Shown here in pieces: positions 26,662 through 35,178 of a stretch of 64,000 nucleotides of DNA (position 1 is the stretch's first letter; every line of letters begins with the position of its first letter). Source of the DNA: SYIM01 sp039800325 (GTDB taxonomy: Bacteria; Pseudomonadota; Gammaproteobacteria; Burkholderiales; Burkholderiaceae_E); the NCBI GenBank assembly GCA_039800325.1, contig JBDLQY010000157.1:1-64000 (forward strand), given 5' to 3'. Position numbers and translations under genes: made by a program. The notes beneath the pieces were generated by a model that did not search any database, was not told where the DNA came from, and saw nothing but the letters and a program-made list of their open reading frames with translations.

Positions 26662-26991
26662 ATGACGCTCGAAGCTCAGCTCGCAACCCACGACGTGTCC
26701 GACGATGAGCCAGCGATGCCCAATCAGGGCTCTGATCACGAGCAGTCCCTGCCTGACTCGCTGCTCTTGATCGTTGACCCCAGTTTGGCGCTAGAGGCGG
26801 CGCGCCGCATGGAAGCCAACTGTCGTAACGGATTACGTTTCTTCAGCGACTTTCGCCGCGTACGCCCGCTTGACAGCTTTGTGCTTGATGAAGACGGCGA
26901 AACACTTGAGGGCACCGACGATGCCCTTGAGTTTGAACCACTCGAAGACCGGTTTAATCCACGCTTTGACCCGGCCCTGTCACGCCGTTAA
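26662..26991 (+). CDS. Small acidic protein of unknown function
   Basis: A 109-residue protein, clearly acidic in both its first third (DVSDDEPAMPNQGSDHEQ) and its last third (LDEDGETLEGTDDALEFEP), with a more balanced middle (SLALEAARRMEANCRNGLRF). No signal peptide, membrane helix or known motif seen. ATG 26662 is chosen because GGGAGA lies 5 nt before it; upstream in-frame codons lack this. It is a single gene, separated from both neighbours, behind a CRP-like palindrome. Function not recognised. Confidence 0.65.
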   Translation: MTLEAQLATHDVSDDEPAMPNQGSDHEQSLPDSLLLIVDPSLALEAARRMEANCRNGLRFFSDFRRVRPLDSFVLDEDGETLEGTDDALEFEPLEDRFNPRFDPALSRR

Positions 26992-27041
26992 TGTGTCCAG
27001 GCACCACGAGCCCGGTTATCAGGGCGTCAGATAGCCCTCGT

Positions 27042-28205
27042 CTAACGAGGAACCCAGTTGTCGCGGTGAATCAGCTCGGGTTCCTCGATAAAGCCCAGAA
27101 TCGACTCAATCTCAGAGCTTGGTCTGCGCAGAATACGCCGGGTCTCTGAAGAAGAATAGTTCACCAGACCACGGCCAACTTCGCGACCTGCCTCATCGCG
27201 GACGGCGACCACCTCACCGCGCTCGAAGTCACCGCTTACTTCCAGAACACCAATCGGCAGCAGGCTGCGACCGTCTTTCGCCAGCGCCCGGCATGCGCCG
27301 TCGTCGACCGTGACCGAGCCGCGCAGTTGCAGGTGATCGGCCATCCACTGCTTTCGGGCTGCCAGGCGAGGCGTGTCGGCAATAAACTGGGTGCCGATGG
27401 CTTCGCCCTGCGCAAGCCGCTGCAGCACGTCGTCAACGCGGCCCGAGGCGACCACTGTATGTGCGCCGCCGGTGGCAGCACGGCGGGCTGCGAGAACCTT
27501 GGTCAGCATGCCGCCGCGGGCGATCGTAGAGCCAGTACCGCCGGCGATGCGATCGAGTCGCTGATCATCGGCCCGCACAGCCTGCAGCAGCCGTGCGGAT
27601 GGATCCTGCCGTGGGTCAGCGGTGAAAAGGCCCTGCTGATCGGTGAGGATGATGAGAACGTCAGCGTCAATCAGGTTGGTGACCAGTGCGCCCAGTGTGT
27701 CGTTGTCACCAAACTTGATCTCATCGGTGACCACCGTGTCGTTCTCATTGATGATGGGCACGACGCCTAGCCGAACCAGGGTAAGCAGCGTCGAGCGCGC
27801 ATTGAGATAACGGCGTCGGTCAGCCAGGTCTTCATGCGTGAGCAGCACCTGGGCAGTCGCCAGTCCGTGCTGCGCGAAGGAGCTTTCGTAGACTTGGGCA
27901 AGGCCCATCTGCCCAACGGCGGCGGCCGCCTGAAGCTCGTGCATTTCGCGCGGTCTTCGGGCCCAGCCCAGACGTTTCATGCCTTCGGCCACCGCGCCCG
28001 ACGACACCACCACAACTTCTTTACCCATGGCCCGCAGGGCCGCGATCTGTTTGCCCCAGCGTGTGATGGCCTGTTGGTCGAGACCCCGACCCTCGTTGGT
28101 AACCAGGCTTGATCCGACCTTGAGTACCAGTCGCTGAGCCGCCTGCACCACGCGCAGCAGCGCACCCGCGGGCAGCGAAAGAGCGTCGGTAAGCGCATCA
28201 CTCAT
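27042..28205 (-). CDS. proB: Glutamate 5-kinase
   Basis: First enzyme of proline synthesis, phosphorylating L-glutamate in the cytoplasm. It has 387 residues: an amino-acid-kinase domain (about 20-270; RLVLKVGSSLVTNEG, SSGAVAEGMKRLG, INENDTVV, FGDNDTLGALVTNLIDADVLIILTD in parts, GGTGSTIARGGMLTKVLAA in parts) and a C-terminal PUA domain (about 290-380). Normal length for the two-domain form. The start overlaps the obgE stop by four bases (ATGA). Confidence 0.96.
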   Translation of the reverse strand: MSDALTDALSLPAGALLRVVQAAQRLVLKVGSSLVTNEGRGLDQQAITRWGKQIAALRAMGKEVVVVSSGAVAEGMKRLGWARRPREMHELQAAAAVGQMGLAQVYESSFAQHGLATAQVLLTHEDLADRRRYLNARSTLLTLVRLGVVPIINENDTVVTDEIKFGDNDTLGALVTNLIDADVLIILTDQQGLFTADPRQDPSARLLQAVRADDQRLDRIAGGTGSTIARGGMLTKVLAARRAATGGAHTVVASGRVDDVLQRLAQGEAIGTQFIADTPRLAARKQWMADHLQLRGSVTVDDGACRALAKDGRSLLPIGVLEVSGDFERGEVVAVRDEAGREVGRGLVNYSSSETRRILRRPSSEIESILGFIEEPELIHRDNWVPR

Positions 28206-29311
28206 GACGATACATCTTCATGGCCGGCGCGATTTTCGTCAAAACGAACATCGGGGTCGGTGTGCTCGGGGGGGCGCAATGACTGAAGATGCTCGTAGAT
28301 AGCAAAGCACAGCATCTCGCAGCCCTCGCGTGTAAGCGCTGAGATGGGATAGACGCGATTGGCATCAACAGGCAGAGCCGAACGACCACGCCCGCGCAGA
28401 CGGCGGACAAAGTCGGCAACACGTGCCTGCCGCTCTTCAGGCGCGATCATGTCGATTTTGTTCAGTACCAGCCAGCGCGGCTTTTCATAGAGGCTGACGT
28501 CGTACTGACGCAATTCTTTCAAAATAGCGCGGGCGTCGCGCACTGGGTCAGCATCCGGGTCTGCGGGGGCCATGTCGACGATGTGCAGCAGTAAGCCGGT
28601 GCGCTGCAGATGACGCAGAAACTGTAGTCCCAGACCAGCGCCTTCGGCTGCCCCTTCGATCAGTCCTGGAATATCAGCGATCACGAAGCTCTTCTCGGGC
28701 GCCAGACGTACCACACCCAGATTGGGGTGTAGCGTAGTGAATGGGTAGTCGGCAACCTTTGGTCGGGCGTTACTCACCGCCGCGATGAATGTCGATTTGC
28801 CCGCGTTGGGCATGCCCAGCAGACCCACATCGGCCAGAACGCGCAGTTCCAGGTGAAGGCGCCGTTGCTCGCCGGGCCGTCCGGGGGTCGCTTTGCGTGG
28901 CGCCCGGTTAGTGCTGGACTTGTAGTGAATGTTGCCAAAGCCGCCATCGCCGCCTTTGGCCAGTAGCGCCTGGTCGGCATGATGAGCGAGATCAGCCATC
29001 AGTTCGCCGGTGTCCTCGTCATAGACCAGGGTGCCGACTGGCATGCGTAGCCAAACGTCAGCGGCTGCGGCACCGTATTGATCAGAGCCTCGCCCATGTT
29101 CGCCATTGCGTGCCTGATGTTTGCGCGCATAGCGATAGTCGACCAGCGTGTTGATATTGCGGTCTGCCACGGCCCATACGCTGCCACCGCGACCGCCGTC
29201 GCCGCCGTCGGGGCCTCCGCGTGGAATGTACTTCTCGCGCCGGAACGAAATGATGCCGTTGCCGCCATTGCCGGCCAACACCTCGATCCGGGCTTCGTCA
29301 ACGAATTTCAT
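28202..29311 (-). CDS. obgE: Obg-family GTPase
   Basis: Ribosome-associated GTPase involved in 50S assembly and stress control, 369 residues. The glycine-rich OBG fold fills residues 1-158 (NGGNGIISFRREK, GGPDGGDGGRGG), and the G domain carries GMPNAGKST, DIPGLIEGA and NKIDMI. A short variable C-terminal tail follows. Part of rplU-rpmA-obgE-proB, but an intrinsic terminator separates it from rpmA, so it may depend on readthrough. Confidence 0.97.
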   Translation of the reverse strand: MKFVDEARIEVLAGNGGNGIISFRREKYIPRGGPDGGDGGRGGSVWAVADRNINTLVDYRYARKHQARNGEHGRGSDQYGAAAADVWLRMPVGTLVYDEDTGELMADLAHHADQALLAKGGDGGFGNIHYKSSTNRAPRKATPGRPGEQRRLHLELRVLADVGLLGMPNAGKSTFIAAVSNARPKVADYPFTTLHPNLGVVRLAPEKSFVIADIPGLIEGAAEGAGLGLQFLRHLQRTGLLLHIVDMAPADPDADPVRDARAILKELRQYDVSLYEKPRWLVLNKIDMIAPEERQARVADFVRRLRGRGRSALPVDANRVYPISALTREGCEMLCFAIYEHLQSLRPPEHTDPDVRFDENRAGHEDVSS

Positions 29312-29340
29312 ACTTGAACCGTGCGCTTCAGAAGGGGCAG

Positions 29341-29369
29341 AAGAACAAAAGCCCCGCGCTAACGGGGCT
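29341..29369 (-). terminator. Intrinsic terminator downstream of rpmA
   Basis: Perfect arms AAGCCCCG and CGGGGCTT (29348-29355 and 29362-29369) with a 6-nt loop, followed on the minus strand by a T-rich CTTTTGTTCT. It ends or attenuates the rplU-rpmA transcript before obgE. Confidence 0.8.
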
Positions 29370-29395
29370 TCTGCGGGGGGCGGGTTTTAAGCCGC

Positions 29396-29656
29396 TTACT
29401 GCAGGGGCGCCACCCTGACGGTACGGCGGCGCTCGACACCCTTCACCATAAACTCAACCTTGCCAGGAATGAGTGCAAACAGGGTGTGATCGCGGCCAAT
29501 ACCGACGTTTTCGCCTGGATGGAACTGGGTTCCGCGCTGGCGAACGATGATAGAGCCGGCCGTGACAGTTTCGCCGCCGTAGGCCTTGACACCCAGCATT
29601 TTGGGTTGCGAATCACGACCGTTGCGCGTAGAGCCGCCGCCTTTTTTCTGTGCCAT
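29396..29656 (-). CDS. rpmA: 50S ribosomal protein L27
   Basis: Ribosomal protein of 86 residues, MAQKKGGGSTRNGRDS, the standard L27 start whose N-terminal tail reaches the peptidyl-transferase centre. Conserved RQRGTQFHPGENVGIGRDHTL is split over the middle. It lies 6 bp after rplU and is co-transcribed with it. Confidence 0.98.
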   Translation of the reverse strand: MAQKKGGGSTRNGRDSQPKMLGVKAYGGETVTAGSIIVRQRGTQFHPGENVGIGRDHTLFALIPGKVEFMVKGVERRRTVRVAPLQ

Positions 29657-29662
29657 GTGGGA

Positions 29663-30019
29663 TTACTCCTGAGCAGCTGCGGGAGCCGGCGCAGTGCTTT
29701 CGCCCAATGCCGACGCAATACGGCTCACCAGAATTTCAGTGTAGTTCTGGCGATGACCCTGCCGCTTCTGGTAGTGCTTGCGACGGCGCATCTTGAAAAT
29801 ACGAACTTTGTCGTGACGACCGTGAGAGAGCACCTTCGCTGACACACTAGCCCCGGCCACCAGAGGCACGCCGACCGAAATTTGGTCGCCACTGCCCACC
29901 GCGAGAACCTGGTCGATGGTGATTTCAGCTCCGATGTCCGCCGGTATCTGTTCTACCTTGATTTTGTCGCCGGCGACAACTTTGTACTGCTTGCCTCCGG
30001 TTTTTATAACCGCGTACAT
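29663..30019 (-). CDS. rplU: 50S ribosomal protein L21
   Basis: Ribosomal protein of 118 residues beginning MYAVIKTGGKQYKV at ATG 30019, the universal L21 start. It binds 23S rRNA, shown by the basic stretch KMRRRKHYQKRQGHRQNYTE. The C-terminal Ala/Pro-rich extension (about 15 residues) is common in Burkholderiales. First gene of the rplU operon, behind a good sigma-70 promoter. Confidence 0.98.
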   Translation of the reverse strand: MYAVIKTGGKQYKVVAGDKIKVEQIPADIGAEITIDQVLAVGSGDQISVGVPLVAGASVSAKVLSHGRHDKVRIFKMRRRKHYQKRQGHRQNYTEILVSRIASALGESTAPAPAAAQE

Positions 30020-30053
30020 GGACAAACCTTTAATGATTGGGAGAGAACCGCAC

Positions 30054-30082
30054 ATTATGTCGATTTTTGGCTGCAGCGTCAA
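30054..30082 (-). promoter_or_regulatory. Sigma-70 promoter of rplU-rpmA-obgE-proB
   Basis: On the minus strand, -35 TTGACG (30077-30082) and -10 CATAAT (30054-30059) are separated by exactly 17 bp, about 35 bp upstream of the rplU start. Among the strongest promoter matches in the window. Confidence 0.75.
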
Positions 30083-30110
30083 AGATAAGGACGGATGAGC
30101 GCCCGAACCG

Positions 30111-30116
30111 TATAAT
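30111..30116 (+). promoter_or_regulatory. -10 element of the ispB promoter
   Basis: Consensus TATAAT lies 17 bp before ATG 30134; no clear -35 was found. The transcript would have a leader of roughly ten bases. Confidence 0.45.
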
Positions 30117-30133
30117 CAGCGCAGAAACTTCCC

Positions 30134-31126
30134 ATGCTTATGAAACCGTCCGAACTTTTTCCGGCACTGGCGGCCGAACTGGCAGACACCGACCGTGTCA
30201 TTCGCGATAGTCTGCGCTCGGACGTGGCCTTGATCAATGCGGTGTCCGATTACATCATCGGCGCGGGCGGCAAGCGTCTGCGCCCGGTTCTGCTGCTGCT
30301 AACCGCGCGGGCCATGGGCTATGGCGATGACGCCCGCCACCACCATCAACTCGCGGCGGTCATCGAATTCATTCATACGGCCACGTTGCTGCATGATGAT
30401 GTGGTTGATGAGTCAGAGCTCAGGCGCGGGCGTAAAACGGCCAATTCGGCCTTCGGCAACCCCGCTTCAGTGCTGGTTGGCGATTTTCTGTATTCGCGGG
30501 CTTTTCAGATGATGGTGGGCATCAACGACATGCGTGTCATGCGTGTGTTGGCTGACGCTACCAATGTCATCGCTGAAGGCGAAGTCTTGCAGCTGATGAA
30601 TTGCAATGACCCCGACACCGATGAAGCCCGCTACCTTCAGGTTATCCGCTTTAAAACGGCGCGACTATTTGAGGCAGCCTCTCATCTGGGTGCGCTGCTG
30701 GCCCGGGCAACGCCCGAGGCCGAGGCTGCGGCTGCAGCCTTCGGACGGCATCTGGGTACGGCCTTTCAGCTGATCGATGATGTGCTCGACTATGAGGGCA
30801 GCACCTCTGATATCGGCAAGAATATTGGCGATGATCTGCGCGAAGGCAAGCCCACGCTGCCCCTCATCCATGTATTGGCCAAGGGTGACGAGGCCGAGCG
30901 CAGCCTCGTGCGCCGGGCTATTGAGCAGGCCGACGGCAACGCTTTCGCAGACGTCATGCAGGCCATTCGACGCACGGGCGCTCTGCAGTACACGCGGCAG
31001 ATGGCCAGCCGGGAAGCCGGGCTGGCACGTACGGCTCTTGACGGCATGCTCACAAACGCTACGGCCCCGCAGTATGGCGAGGCCCTGCACCAACTCACGC
31101 GCTACGCGATTGAGCGGGTGCAGTAG
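30134..31126 (+). CDS. ispB: All-trans polyprenyl (octaprenyl) diphosphate synthase
   Basis: Makes the ubiquinone side chain by adding isopentenyl units to an allylic diphosphate. It has 330 residues with GAGGKRLRPVLLLL, first Asp-rich motif LLHDDVVDESELRRG, and second Asp-rich motif LIDDVLDYEG followed by IGKNIGDDLREGKPTLP. Chain length (C40 in relatives) is inferred from family. Starts at ATG 30134, with a second ATG two codons later. Divergent from rplU, as in many proteobacteria. Confidence 0.95.
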   Translation: MLMKPSELFPALAAELADTDRVIRDSLRSDVALINAVSDYIIGAGGKRLRPVLLLLTARAMGYGDDARHHHQLAAVIEFIHTATLLHDDVVDESELRRGRKTANSAFGNPASVLVGDFLYSRAFQMMVGINDMRVMRVLADATNVIAEGEVLQLMNCNDPDTDEARYLQVIRFKTARLFEAASHLGALLARATPEAEAAAAAFGRHLGTAFQLIDDVLDYEGSTSDIGKNIGDDLREGKPTLPLIHVLAKGDEAERSLVRRAIEQADGNAFADVMQAIRRTGALQYTRQMASREAGLARTALDGMLTNATAPQYGEALHQLTRYAIERVQ

Positions 31127-31135
31127 GCGCCGCGA

Positions 31136-31612
31136 TCAGCGATTGATCTGTGGCTGCAGAATGACTGGGCCGGCCGCGGGCGGAGCAATAATGACCGGAG
31201 CTGGCTGAGGTCTGCGCAGATCGGTCGTTGAGATCGAGGTGGGCTGTCTCGGCGGGGATGCCGACGGCCCTGGCCCATACAGCGTTGACAGTTGCGAGAG
31301 TAGGGCGGGATTTTCGGACAGCTTGGCCTCAATTACGACGTCAATCATGCCAGCCAGGCGAGGGTTATCGGCGCTGCCCATCCAGGCGGCTCTATTGGCC
31401 CCGATAAAATTGATTTTGGCCAACGAACACGACTGGGCGTTTTTCTTGATCCAGTCCTGGGCGCGCGCGTCGCGCTGGTTGGGATCATGGGTTTCAAGCG
31501 CAAGGGTTCGGAATTCGGCCACGATGCAGTCGGGTTCGGCCTGAGCGAGGGCTCGGCCCACGAATGCAACCACTAAGAGGACACGGGGCGCGATAAACCC
31601 AAACAATTTCAT
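31136..31612 (-). CDS. Secreted protein of unknown function
   Basis: A 158-residue protein with a Sec signal peptide (about 1-24, ending GRALAQ). The mature part has two cysteines about 30 residues apart (PDCIVAEF, QSCSLAK) that could pair, and a low-complexity Pro-rich C-terminus (RRPQPAPVIIAPPAAGPVIL). No family recognised. It converges on ispB with 9 bp between. Confidence 0.7.
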   Translation of the reverse strand: MKLFGFIAPRVLLVVAFVGRALAQAEPDCIVAEFRTLALETHDPNQRDARAQDWIKKNAQSCSLAKINFIGANRAAWMGSADNPRLAGMIDVVIEAKLSENPALLSQLSTLYGPGPSASPPRQPTSISTTDLRRPQPAPVIIAPPAAGPVILQPQINR

Positions 31613-31823
31613 GAGTATGGTCCGAATTGAGCGGAAGTGAGTGTCTCGATATTTTGGGATCGTCGGATGACGTAGAAACTTAAGCCTTCCCCAAACGATC
31701 AGTCAAAGCGAGTTAATACCAATGGGGGCTCGCGAAACGCCTGCGCCGACGTGCTTAGTCGGTTTAGTGTTACGATTAGTTGCGTTTTCGGGTTAAGTCC
31801 TGAGTTACTTTTGGAGGTCTCCT

Positions 31824-34052
31824 ATGCGCAAGTTTATCGGGGTTTCCTTAGGCGGAGTGATCGCCGCCTTACTTTCAGCGTGCGGTGGTGGCGGTGGGAC
31901 ACCGGCCCAAGCTCCAGGCACAATTGATCTATCAGGGTCAGCCTATAAAGGCCTGCTCGTTGGCGCAGATGTATCGGCTTACGCACTGGTCAACGGCGTT
32001 GCTGCGTCAACTCCGCTTGCGACCACAAAGACAGATGACGTCGGCGATTACGTGCTGAAGATTCCGCCAACTGCGGGCCCCGTGATTATTGAAGTAAAAG
32101 CGAACTCCAACACTCAGATGCTGGCCGAGGATGAGTATGAAGCCGATGGCCGGCTCAAGAGGCGGCCGGTCGGTGAAATGCCACCGTTACGAGGTTTCGT
32201 GCTGAACGACGAAAAAGCTGCTTCGGCGATGGTGTCCATGCACAGCGAGTCGGCTGTGCAGATTGCCATGAATTCGTCTACGGACAAAAAGCTTACGTCC
32301 GAACTTCTCAATGGTGCCGCTCAGGCAGTCAGGCAGTTGGCGCCTGTTGATCCGTTCACGGTGAAGCCGCCGGTCCGTTTGTTCACTGGGACGGGTGAGA
32401 CTGCTGAGGTCGCTAATGCTGACCAGATAAAACTCATGACCTTTAATGCGGGTTTGCTCAAGGGTGCAGCCTCGCCGACCGGGTGCGCCAAGTCTGCGAT
32501 CACCTGCGCGATAGAAGGTATGTCCAAGCAGGCTACGGTGGCGATCAATGGCTCGAAGGTTACCTTCAACGCGGCAGACGGCAAGCCGCTAGATACCGAT
32601 GCGTTGCGCACTTTCAATGCCAAGGTGCTGTCCGCCGGTGAAACCGCAGTCAGCAGTGCAGTCGACAAGATCAAGACGACCGACCTCGATAGAGTCCTTA
32701 GGCGGGTTCAGACCTTTGCCGCAGCAACGGCCACTGAAAACTTATCTCGTAACTTTACGACTGAGATTAAGCTGGCTGCTACGACTTCGATCGAGGGCTT
32801 TGTCACGGCTTTGAGGGATGGCTTGGTCGCTGCCGAGACGCGCCTAGAGACCCTGGAAGCGAACCTGGACAGTCGGTATGGCGAGCAGAATTACGGGCGG
32901 ATCGCCAGTGATGCTGTGAGCAAGATCCAGTATCTCTTCGACAGTATCAAAGGCCGGTGCAAATTCACTTCGGGTCAACTCTACTGTCCTACGATATCGA
33001 CCGGTGCAAACCAGATCAAGCCGACCCCAGGTGGTCCCGCCGGTTCGTACGATTTTCTTCAGAGTCCATCACCAGGGTCTGATTTCACAACGTCCTTGAC
33101 GGTGATCGGCGAGGGATCTTTTGAGGGCGGGTACACGGTCACCGCCAAGAAGGGCTCTGTGGTTCTGACGCCTTACAGTTCCTCTTTGAGTACGTCGGCC
33201 GCACAGCCGCCTTATGTTGCCAAGGTGGCAGACGTTACTCTGGTGGTACCGTCTGATAACGACCAGTGGCCCAAGAAAGGAAAAATGAGCGGCGTACTTG
33301 AGGTCTTCGATGAGAAAACCTGGAGCAAACCCGACGCGCAATTCGTTAAGTTTGAGCTTAAGGATATTGATCTTGACATGAGCAGCAGAACCGCTTCCCT
33401 TGAGATTTGGCGCGTCAAAGGCGAGCTGGCGGTGTCGACTTCTTGGGGGGACCGTTTGGCGGGTAGGCTGAACGCGGGTGTTCACACTTTCAAGAGATCG
33501 ACGCCGTTCTACTCAAATATCTTTGAGGATTACAGTGACGTTGTTCAGGACCTGAACTTCGGCCTGTTGGCGTCTCAGCGCTCAGAGGGGGTACTCTCGA
33601 TTGCTGCTTCATTTGACCGTAGTGTTCCGTACGACCCCTTCAAAGCAGTATCGGCTTCGAACTACGAGGGCGGTGTACTGAATCTGACGCTTGCGGTCAG
33701 CGAGCATGTCTCTTTATCGATCGGTCTCGAACGTCCAACCTACGAAGTCTTTAAGGCAACGATCGACATTAACGCTTCGGGCAATAAGGCGTCGCTGTCG
33801 GCGACCACAAGCGCGCCAGAGCGCTTTCCTGCGATTCGCCCCTCAAATCGTTGGTGCATCGATGCTGGCCCGGGCTATGTAGCCTGCACCGATAAGATGT
33901 CCATGAAGTCGGGCGACGGGTTGTACACGGGAACGCTTACCCGCGCCGGCGGCAAGACTCAAGGCGAAATCAAAAATGCACAAGGCGTTGTCGTCGGGAA
34001 GATCAAAGACGGCGTAGTTGAGATCGACGGAACTTATTATTCCTTGCTCTAG
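31824..34052 (+). CDS. Large lipoprotein with a carboxypeptidase-regulatory-like N-terminus
   Basis: A 742-residue lipoprotein: lipobox LLSAC places the lipidated Cys at about residue 20, followed by a Gly linker (GGGGGTP). Residues about 30-95 (AYKGLLVGADVSAYALVNG, DDVGDYVLKIP) look like an Ig-like carrier domain found in surface proteins. Central part is helical and polar; the rest (about 390-742) is rich in beta-type patterns and contains a few isolated cysteines. No enzyme motif seen. A GGAGG lies before ATG 31824. The next gene encodes an outer-membrane-barrel-like protein, suggesting a surface lipoprotein/porin pair. Confidence 0.75.
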   Translation: MRKFIGVSLGGVIAALLSACGGGGGTPAQAPGTIDLSGSAYKGLLVGADVSAYALVNGVAASTPLATTKTDDVGDYVLKIPPTAGPVIIEVKANSNTQMLAEDEYEADGRLKRRPVGEMPPLRGFVLNDEKAASAMVSMHSESAVQIAMNSSTDKKLTSELLNGAAQAVRQLAPVDPFTVKPPVRLFTGTGETAEVANADQIKLMTFNAGLLKGAASPTGCAKSAITCAIEGMSKQATVAINGSKVTFNAADGKPLDTDALRTFNAKVLSAGETAVSSAVDKIKTTDLDRVLRRVQTFAAATATENLSRNFTTEIKLAATTSIEGFVTALRDGLVAAETRLETLEANLDSRYGEQNYGRIASDAVSKIQYLFDSIKGRCKFTSGQLYCPTISTGANQIKPTPGGPAGSYDFLQSPSPGSDFTTSLTVIGEGSFEGGYTVTAKKGSVVLTPYSSSLSTSAAQPPYVAKVADVTLVVPSDNDQWPKKGKMSGVLEVFDEKTWSKPDAQFVKFELKDIDLDMSSRTASLEIWRVKGELAVSTSWGDRLAGRLNAGVHTFKRSTPFYSNIFEDYSDVVQDLNFGLLASQRSEGVLSIAASFDRSVPYDPFKAVSASNYEGGVLNLTLAVSEHVSLSIGLERPTYEVFKATIDINASGNKASLSATTSAPERFPAIRPSNRWCIDAGPGYVACTDKMSMKSGDGLYTGTLTRAGGKTQGEIKNAQGVVVGKIKDGVVEIDGTYYSLL

Positions 34053-35157
34053 TCTTTTGGCCGGATGCCGCCAGTATGCCTGCAGAGGCGTGCTGGCGGT
34101 TTCGTCAGGGCTTTTAATTTCCGTGAACTCACTGGCGCAGCCGTTGAGTTCCTGGTCGCTTTCTCACAAAACCGAGGCCCATAGCACCCGTGGCTTGATT
34201 GATGCCAAGCACTGGTTAGGTCACGGGCTTCGAGAGTCACCGCAGAATGTGTGGGCCGCCTATCGTAGTGAAACGGCACTCTCGGCCGCTGTCACAGAAT
34301 TTAAGCCCCTAACGCTCTCAGTCAGCGCCCATCGAGAAGCTAATTTCTCGGGCAACGGCAATGTACTGTACGTTGCGGCGCGCGCCGAAAAAGAGGGTAC
34401 TGTCGAGTACGACAAGCCGGGCGTTTTCGCTGGCCAGGGGCGTTTTTTCGATCTCGACGCGACCCGTATTCAACTCTCTGGACGGCGAGAGTTGCCTTTG
34501 CAGGGTGCTTGGCTGAGTCTGGCCGGGTATTTCGATCTGGTGCGTGAATTTCAGACGGGCTCAGTCGATGCTTTGCTCGAGACGCAGGGTACTCAGAGTT
34601 CACTGAGGGGGACACTGAACCGAATTGGTACGCGTTCCTACGGACCGCTTGAACGGGATAGGCCCGACGAAGGCTACGGGTTCGGCCTGAACCTTGACGC
34701 TGGCATGCAGGTTCCAGGGGGGGCGGTGACGCTTGGCGTGAATAACGTACTTTCACGGCTACGGTTCGACAGTATTCATTACTCAGAGCGCCGTTATCAG
34801 GTTGTCGAAAAAAATGGCCGCCTCATACCGGGTGAGCTACCCGCTCTGACAGGCCGTTATGGCGTCACTTCTAAAACGCTTTCAATGCCCAGGCACTGGT
34901 CGCTATCCTTCGCGCCAGAGAAACTACCCGGTTTAAATCTGACCCTTCTCGGACTCGGCAATCAGACTGCAGCCGCGGTTCGGCAGTCAATGACGTTTCT
35001 GTCGACCACTGCGTGGATTCAGACAGTGAATGGTCAGAATCTTAGTCTTGGCCTGTCCCACCGTTGGGGTGATAGAGCAGAGGCCGGTATAGCAGTAACA
35101 GCCAACCGGACCGACCAACCGCTGCTCTCTATGCTGACGCTCGGGCTGCGATGGTGA
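34018..35157 (+). CDS. Predicted outer-membrane beta-barrel protein
   Basis: Up to 379 residues; signal-like segment VLAVSSGLLISVNSLAQ, then alternating strands with many aromatic girdle residues and a C-terminal LSMLTLGLRW ending in Trp, the usual barrel-assembly signal. The start is unclear: the frame opens with TTG 34018, overlapping the lipoprotein gene by 35 bp, while TTG 34057 (just after that stop) or GTG 34090 are alternatives; none has a good ribosome-binding site. No porin subfamily was recognised. Probably co-transcribed with the lipoprotein. Confidence 0.7.
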   Translation: MRSTELIIPCSSLLAGCRQYACRGVLAVSSGLLISVNSLAQPLSSWSLSHKTEAHSTRGLIDAKHWLGHGLRESPQNVWAAYRSETALSAAVTEFKPLTLSVSAHREANFSGNGNVLYVAARAEKEGTVEYDKPGVFAGQGRFFDLDATRIQLSGRRELPLQGAWLSLAGYFDLVREFQTGSVDALLETQGTQSSLRGTLNRIGTRSYGPLERDRPDEGYGFGLNLDAGMQVPGGAVTLGVNNVLSRLRFDSIHYSERRYQVVEKNGRLIPGELPALTGRYGVTSKTLSMPRHWSLSFAPEKLPGLNLTLLGLGNQTAAAVRQSMTFLSTTAWIQTVNGQNLSLGLSHRWGDRAEAGIAVTANRTDQPLLSMLTLGLRW

Positions 35158-35178
35158 TTTATATCGTGCAGCCCCGCC

